From: Dioscorea cayenensis subsp. rotundata
Lineage: Eukaryota; Streptophyta; Magnoliopsida; Dioscoreales; Dioscoreaceae
Assembly (NCBI RefSeq): GCF_009730915.1
Contig: NC_052489.1
Location: 29,009,916 to 29,073,915 of the forward strand
Length of the DNA: 64,000 nt
Direction: 5' to 3'
In this document: one piece after another, positions 59,752-64,000 of the stretch
How the letters are laid out: every line of letters starts with the position of its first letter
Position numbering within the stretch: position 1 is the first letter of the stretch
Notes under the pieces: model-generated
Database searches by the model: none
What the model saw: only the letters and a program-made list of their open reading frames with translations
Told to the model about the DNA's origin: nothing
Translations under genes and position numbers: made by a program

Positions 59752-61555
59752 AGAAGAGGGAGAGAAAGAGAGAGAGAGAGATCGCCGGCGCGACGCCGGA
59801 ACCAGAGGAGAAAACCGTCCTGTTGTGAAAATCGAAAACCCGAGTACCACGAATTCGTCGGTTTTTTTTATTTTTATTATTATTTTTTTTTTTACTGCAA
59901 GAGAAATTGAAAGTGATTTAAAAAGAAAAAGGCCCCTTTTATTATTACCAAGGACCATTACTAAAACAACTCCTACCAGATAAACTAGTTTATCCCTCAG
60001 ATTTCAAAAGACTTTTGAACATTTATAAAATAAATAATTAGGTATAATTAATGTTTTTCAATTATTAGCATTATAAGTAATATACACAAAAATTTTAATG
60101 TTATAAAAAAATTTAATATCATATATAAAATAATATAATTAAACAACTCATACCGTATAAACTATTTTATACCTTGGATTTTAAAAGTCTTATAAACATT
60201 TATTACATAAATAATTAGGTGTAATTAATGTTTTTTAATTATCAACATAAGTAATATACATAAAAATTTAAATTATTCCTTAAAATGCTATCTGAGTAGA
60301 TTATACATCTACTTTAATAGTATGTATATATATATTATTTTAGAATAATAAAAACTATAATATAATTTATTAATCTAATTAAACTTTATGATAGGGCACA
60401 TTAAAACTAAAAAAATAGCAATAATGACTACCATAGAGGTATATATTTGTACTCGTTTTTTAAATTTACTTTTACAAGGGCAATTTTTTTTTTAAGAGAA
60501 GTTACAAACCCTTTATACATTAAAGATGTGCACATAAAACAACACTTGATTGTCCAAATCCATGTCCCTTCAATCAAGACTCAAGAATGAGATGTTTAAG
60601 TTGTGAATATGTTTTTTAATGAATTTTGAATGTCTCACTCTTGTTTTTCATATATGACGAAATACTGCTACTTATGAGTTCTGGTAGCCCCAATTTTTTC
60701 TCTTGATAAAATATTTACTACAAACATTGGTAGAACATTTGAGGGTAAATTTTTGGCAAGGTACCAAACTATAGTCTTTTTTTTATTATGGGGTTGAACT
60801 CAATTTAAATCAAAATTATTACCCAACTTTAAACCTTGTGGTTACCCAAGAGATTTCAACCTATTTTTTTATGATATAGATGCAAAAAATTATAAGTCAA
60901 CATATACATGATATAGTGTTCACCAAATTAATAATTTTATCTCACATGCTTATAGAAATTTTTAAAGTCAAATCATCAAAAATTGATCAAAATTTATCTA
61001 GTGACTATTCAATGAAACAAAATTAAAATTGAATAATTATTTTGACTCAAATTAAAGTTTGGACTCTCAAATGAAAGCAAACCGTAATTTCGTGTCTTAT
61101 AAAAAAAATTTACCCTAGAGTTCAAAATCAGCTATGACTTGTTTGATTATTATTATTATTTATTTATTTATCATAAAATTAAAATTAGTAAATTTAGGAT
61201 TTAAATAGAAGCATTGTTATTTGGGTCTAACATTTTTTTTTAAAACCATAATTTTTTTTGAACATTATTGTATTCTAATTTTTCAAAACTTAAATGTTTT
61301 AAAAATTGTTCCTTCTATTTACAAATTTTTTTAAAATATTTATTTATTTATTTACTTTTTAATTTTTTTTAATTTTTTTAAAACTATTTATTTATTAGTG
61401 TTTTAGAATTTTCCTTTTCTTTTTTTTTTAAATAAAAAATAAAAAAATTTAGCATTTTTTTAATTTTTAAAATTTTTCGATTTTTTCAAAAATTTCATTT
61501 AAAAAAAAAAAGCGGGCATTGTTAACAAGAAAACTATATATTCAGATGATCCTCT
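59752..61555. other. GCP2 leader and AT-rich intergenic DNA
   Basis: A GA run (59758-59780) lies in the GCP2 leader. Beyond 59900 the DNA is strongly AT-rich with no gene. A direct duplication of about 130 bases is present (about 59965-60100 and 60141-60275), sharing 'aaataattaggtataattaa' and 'agtaatatacacaaaaattt'. Confidence 0.6.
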
Positions 61556-61664
61556 CGACGACGAGCAGAAGCGCATTGGTGTCTGGTGATCGGAGCGAAG
61601 GTGCTCTCCTCTCCCTCTCCCTCTCGCAGCAATCTCGAGGGCAGCGGTGATCGGAACCACAACG
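61556..61664 (+). other. Probable non-coding first exon of the right-edge gene
   Basis: A GC-rich island after an AT-rich stretch, containing a CT-rich tract (ctctcctctccctctccctc, 61602-61621) and ending in gaag followed by gtatgg, a good donor. The CT tract is echoed just inside the intron (61671-61690). It looks like a transcription start and 5' UTR exon for the gene whose coding exons begin at 62941. An intermediate exon near 62086-62115 is possible but unproven. Confidence 0.4.
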
Positions 61665-62940
61665 AAGGTATGGTGCTTTCCTCTCCCTCTAGCTATTTCG
61701 CCGTGATGTTTCCACGATCCATAGTTGATCGTTCGACATTTTTCTTGAAAAATTGACCTAATCTCTCGTCTAATCCTTTTCTTGAAGAAAAATCACTCTT
61801 AGCATCGTTTGATCCTCTTTTTTGATGAAAAATCACTCATAGCATCGTTTGATCCTTTTCCTGAAGAAAAATGACTCAATTCGTCGTTCGTTTGATATTT
61901 TTTTCTTGCAAAATTAGAAATTTATGGATGATTTGAAAGCGATAAGTCTTTGGTTATTTCTTGCAAAAGTTTCCAAAAATTGTTATTGGAATTGTTCAGG
62001 TTTACACAAGATTCTTCTATTTTGTTTACAAATTTTTATAAATTCATTTGTGCTAATGAATTTGTGTTTGTATGTCTTTTTGCAGGGACGTGAAATTTCT
62101 TTTGTTCATCGTGTAATCGAGGCAAGCGAATTCCTGGACTTAATTTATTGGTCATCTATTTTTAAGTTTTATAATAATTTAATGCCTTTAGATAAAGATC
62201 TTTGTGGTCATCATCTACTATTTGAGTATGGCAAGGCCCTGTTCTTTAAAGTTCAAATATTTGATCATGTTCTCATGCTGTAGAAACTATTAAACCACTG
62301 TAACTTGATTGTGAGATTTCTGCATAAGCAAAGAAGTAGATGTGATATGTTCTCTATTTGCAGCCATGATACGAGAGCCTTGGACTCCTTATGTTGCTTT
62401 CTTTTATGAAAATATGTATTAGGATCTAAATTATAATGCTGAACTGTTGAAATTTATGAAACTTCAAATTATTTGATTATTGAATTCAAAACTTTTTAAT
62501 ATTTATTGGGGATTGGTGATCGTGGCCCATGTTTAATCTTCTAAACAGTTGATTGTTTCTTAAACAAGTCTCTACCCTGGATACTGTTCATACTTTAGGA
62601 TTTGACCATTCAATTGAATGATTTCTATGTTCATGAAAATCGATAACACTAATGTATAGCCTACGCATAGTAAATAATTGTGTAATCACTTCAATCACTG
62701 GTAATGTAAAACCTTACTGTATTTTCCATGTCATAATCGTAATTTTTTTTGTCTGGATAATTACAAATAATAACTCATCTACTGCTTTGCTATTAGAAAT
62801 TGTTGCCATTTACCAGCCTGCCTTGAGTTTCCTGTATGTGAATTCTTTTGGGCTTTTCTCAAAGGTGTATTTTGTATTTTGGATAAGCATTAACTTGGTT
62901 AATGCTTATGACTACTCAATCAGCCCAAGGTTCGCCTACA

Positions 62941-63545
62941 ATGGTGAAGAAGCAGCGCGACGACCGTAAAGCGGTTTGGCTTCTCTCTATTCTTGTTTTT
63001 TTTTTCTTTTTTCTTGGTCTTTAATGGTTTGTTTTTGTCACTGATTACAGGTTAGGGTGACTTGTGAGAAAGACAAGCATTTCACGCAAGCACAGAGTGT
63101 ATTTCTGCAATGCATATGCGTTCTGTGCTCAAGGAATATCGACAACGAGCAGCAGCGTAAAAAGCACCAAGCCTCCAACAAAAAGACTCACAGAGGACCA
63201 TGTACCCGTTGTTCCAATTATTTCGACAATGGGGATGAGAACTCGCATACATTCACTGTAATTTAAATGCGCGTTTTTACTTTTTGATATTTTTTTCAAG
63301 ACAAAATAGAACTTCAAGTTACTTTCTAAATGTGATCTCTTTAACAGATTCATGGAATGTATTTTGCCGAGGCTGTGGCAGCGCGTTTCCCTGAAGCACT
63401 TGAGTTGAACGGGATCGATGTTGCTCCTGCTGATGATGATGAGCAAGCTGCTGCAGATGAGGAAACTGCTGAGTTTGAAGGGATTGATGCTGACGAGGAA
63501 GGTAATGAAGTTCATGTAGATGTTGATGGTAAAATGCCTTTATAG
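62941..63545 (+). CDS. Small unidentified protein with two CxxC pairs and an acidic tail
   Basis: Exons 62941-62973 (MVKKQRDDRKA), 63051-63257 and 63348-63545 join in phase 0 at canonical GT-AG sites, giving 145 residues and a TAG stop at 63543-63545. The middle exon has CVLC, then two His, then CTRC (spacing C-x2-C-x12-H-x7-H-x3-C-x2-C), which could bind zinc. The last exon starts IHGMYFAEAVAARFPEALEL and then becomes rich in Asp, Glu and Ala (DDDEQAAADEETAEFEG). I do not recognise the family. The middle exon is also open in a second frame, so a homopolymer error like those in the neighbouring genes could have altered the apparent protein. The last exon is the most convincing coding part. 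Confidence 0.45.
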
Positions 63546-64000
63546 TTAGTTGTTATTCTATAATTTGTTTATGCTTTAATTTTGGTAATGCTTAGGACCA
63601 GATTCACCCTGCTGGCTCTAATATAATGCCTATTTTACAATAGGATTTGAGTTTTACTGATGCTTATTTTGCCTGCTTCGTCAGTTGTTAAATTTTTAAT
63701 TAGCTTTGTTTAGCTTGTAAGTCTTTGATCTTTGAATTTAATTTGGGTAATCTTGAATCATTAACAATTTAACTTTGTTCATTATGTGATATGTTTTAAA
63801 TATTGGCAGTTTATTTCAGTCTCCGACTTCATCTAATTACTTTTATTTATATGTCACAGCTACTTAGCTTTCAGTTTACTCGATTGTTGCAGGTGGATAA
63901 TTTTGCATTTGAGTGGACATTTTGGAGCTATGAGGAGCCCCTAGGTCAGCATCTTATGATGCAGATTTCACTGACTTTGTTTCTCATTCATCTGTAGACA
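63546..64000 (+). other. 3' UTR or further intron of the right-edge gene
   Basis: T-rich sequence following the stop. An acceptor-like ttgttgcag at 63885-63893 is followed by an open stretch (VDNFAFEWTFWSYEEPLG), so an additional or alternative 3' exon may run to or past the window edge. Confidence 0.3.

Overview
This is eukaryotic nuclear DNA from a flowering plant. The evidence is long AT-rich introns with GT-AG borders, a DELLA-type GRAS gene, a TOC64/OM64 chloroplast or mitochondrial receptor gene, a PICKLE-type CHD3 gene, plant-style TA, GA and AAT microsatellites, and degraded hAT, Mutator-like and MITE elements. The moderate exon GC content, long AT-rich introns and DELLA sequence fit a non-grass monocot such as a yam-like plant. 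That placement is only an inference, and no species can be fixed from the sequence alone.

Layout, left to right. 1-3740 (+): the 3' part of an EamA/DMT-family membrane transporter gene. 3740-8480: AT-rich intergenic DNA ending in a GC-rich, possibly conserved promoter zone. 8483-10401 (+): a single-exon DELLA growth repressor broken by two one-base insertions. 10.4-15.8 kb: no gene seen. 15.8-16.45 kb: coding-looking segments on the minus strand that I cannot identify. 16456-24050 (-): TOC64/OM64 in 13 exons. 24538-25537: a run of exactly 1000 N, an assembly gap. 25538-36756 (-): a PICKLE-type CHD3 remodeller. It covers the PHD finger, both chromodomains and the ATPase up to the middle of the C lobe, and is then cut by the gap. 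One of its introns holds a complete 831-bp hAT element with an 8-bp target duplication. 38.36-40.88 kb: a probable non-autonomous Mutator-like element carrying a duplicated GC-rich cargo. 41.23-42.08 kb: a MITE-like element. 45647-46463 (-): CAF1 deadenylase. 51178-52211 (-): RTF2, whose plant-type ubiquitin-like N-terminus is hidden by two frameshifts. 53154-59751 (-): gamma-tubulin complex protein 2, 21 exons, fully intact. 61.5-64 kb (+): a small gene for an unknown CxxC/acidic protein.

The strongest window-wide observation is that six of the seven recognised genes carry small indels, mostly extra bases in short homopolymers, while amino-acid identity to the family is kept on both sides. 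This looks like unpolished long-read consensus and not gene death, most severely next to the N gap in PKL. Naive gene models here would be wrong: RTF2 would lose its N-terminal domain, DELLA and CAF1 would be truncated, and PKL would be fragmented.

The genes do not form an operon or a functional cluster. They are unlinked housekeeping and regulatory loci: gibberellin signalling (DELLA), organelle protein import (TOC64), chromatin (PKL), mRNA decay (CAF1), splicing or replication (RTF2) and microtubule nucleation (GCP2). PKL and TOC64 lie head-to-tail on the minus strand. No tRNA, rRNA or CRISPR array was found, which fits plant nuclear DNA.
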